From Anaeroplasma bactoclasticum (GTDB taxonomy: Bacteria; Bacillota_I; Bacilli_A; Acholeplasmatales; Anaeroplasmataceae): a stretch of 51,048 nt of DNA. The notes beneath the pieces were generated by a model. It did no database searches. It was not told the DNA's origin and saw only the letters and a program-made list of their open reading frames with translations. A program made the translations under genes and the position numbers. The stretch spans positions 1 to 51,048 of the forward strand of contig JAMPGQ010000006.1 in assembly GCA_023663825.1 (NCBI GenBank), given 5' to 3'. Of this stretch, positions 50,901 through 51,048 are shown one piece after another. Position 1 is the first letter of the stretch. Each line of letters starts with the position of its first letter.

Positions 50901-51048
50901 ATTTAAGAAGCTAGAAATTTGTAATAAATTCTGATAAACCAAAGGATATTTTATAATCTTTTCTACCTTTTTTCTAGAAAATTTAATGAATTGTGATACA
51001 ACCCAAGTTTGCCAGTTTAATAAAAGAAAAACCCGAGAAATAAGTTGA

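Noticed and set aside
1-51048. tRNA, rRNA or CRISPR features
   Set aside because: No cloverleaf with a TTCGA-type arm, no rRNA stretches, and no regularly spaced repeats were seen by eye; a covariance-model scan would be decisive.

Overview
The window is an A+T-rich bacterial chromosome segment with Bacillota-type gene structure: strong AGGAGG-like ribosome sites, TTGACA-17-TATAAT promoters, overlapping start/stop couplings and lipobox signal peptides. A divergent YabP/YabQ pair (spore coat/cortex proteins), an EcfA1-EcfA2-EcfT-TruA cluster, a large starch/maltodextrin locus and many lipoproteins ending in L-x-x-C suggest a low-G+C Bacilli lineage (Erysipelotrichia/RF39-like, probably intestinal) with sporulating ancestry. 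Several genes end in TGA at coupled stop/start junctions, so the standard code applies. I saw no rRNA, tRNA or CRISPR array.

Region 1 (1-5410) is visibly richer in G+C and in GCG/CGC/TCG codons than the rest. A MITE-like element lies at its left edge. It carries a MarR regulator with a palindrome between its -35 and -10, a heterodimeric ABC exporter with one degenerate ATP site, and a VTT/DedA-type membrane protein. It looks horizontally acquired.

Region 2 (5411-16906) holds a GT4 glycosyltransferase, a membrane-anchored XRE regulator, yabP-yabQ, a frameshifted glutathione peroxidase, a hemolysin-III/TrhA protein with a coiled N-terminus, and a five-gene module: OmpR-type regulator, kinase, DUF2975-like membrane protein, ABC ATPase and an FtsX-type permease. 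Matching 11-bp-phased repeats before the regulator and before the DUF2975 gene suggest the regulator controls both transcripts. An S66 peptidase closes the region.

Region 3 (16990-22677) is an unusual cluster. It has a 12-TM protein fused to a McrB-like AAA+ domain, a zinc-ribbon partner that may be DUF2357/McrC-like, and two small unknown proteins, followed by a decayed ORF. It is the best candidate here for an undescribed system.

Region 4 (22718-28952) has a flavodoxin-fold oxidoreductase, Ogt, a secreted protein behind a promoter with an 11-G tract against its -10, a 47-residue peptide gene, and glmU-glmM.

Region 5 (28924-46333) is a starch utilisation locus. It contains a LacI-family regulator, malQ with two phased operators over its promoter, a HAD hydrolase behind a second G-tract promoter, a maltodextrin ABC importer (binding protein and two permeases), a GH13 lipoprotein, an MsmX-type ATPase more than twice normal length with a coiled-coil insertion, two unknown lipoproteins, a pullulanase lipoprotein and a multi-CBM starch-binding lipoprotein. 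The likely flow is: surface pullulanase, amylase and CBM protein bind and cut starch, the ABC importer takes up maltodextrins, and MalQ processes them.

Region 6 (46334-51048) has a remnant of a duplicated S41-like peptidase, the intact peptidase, and the ECF transporter/TruA operon.
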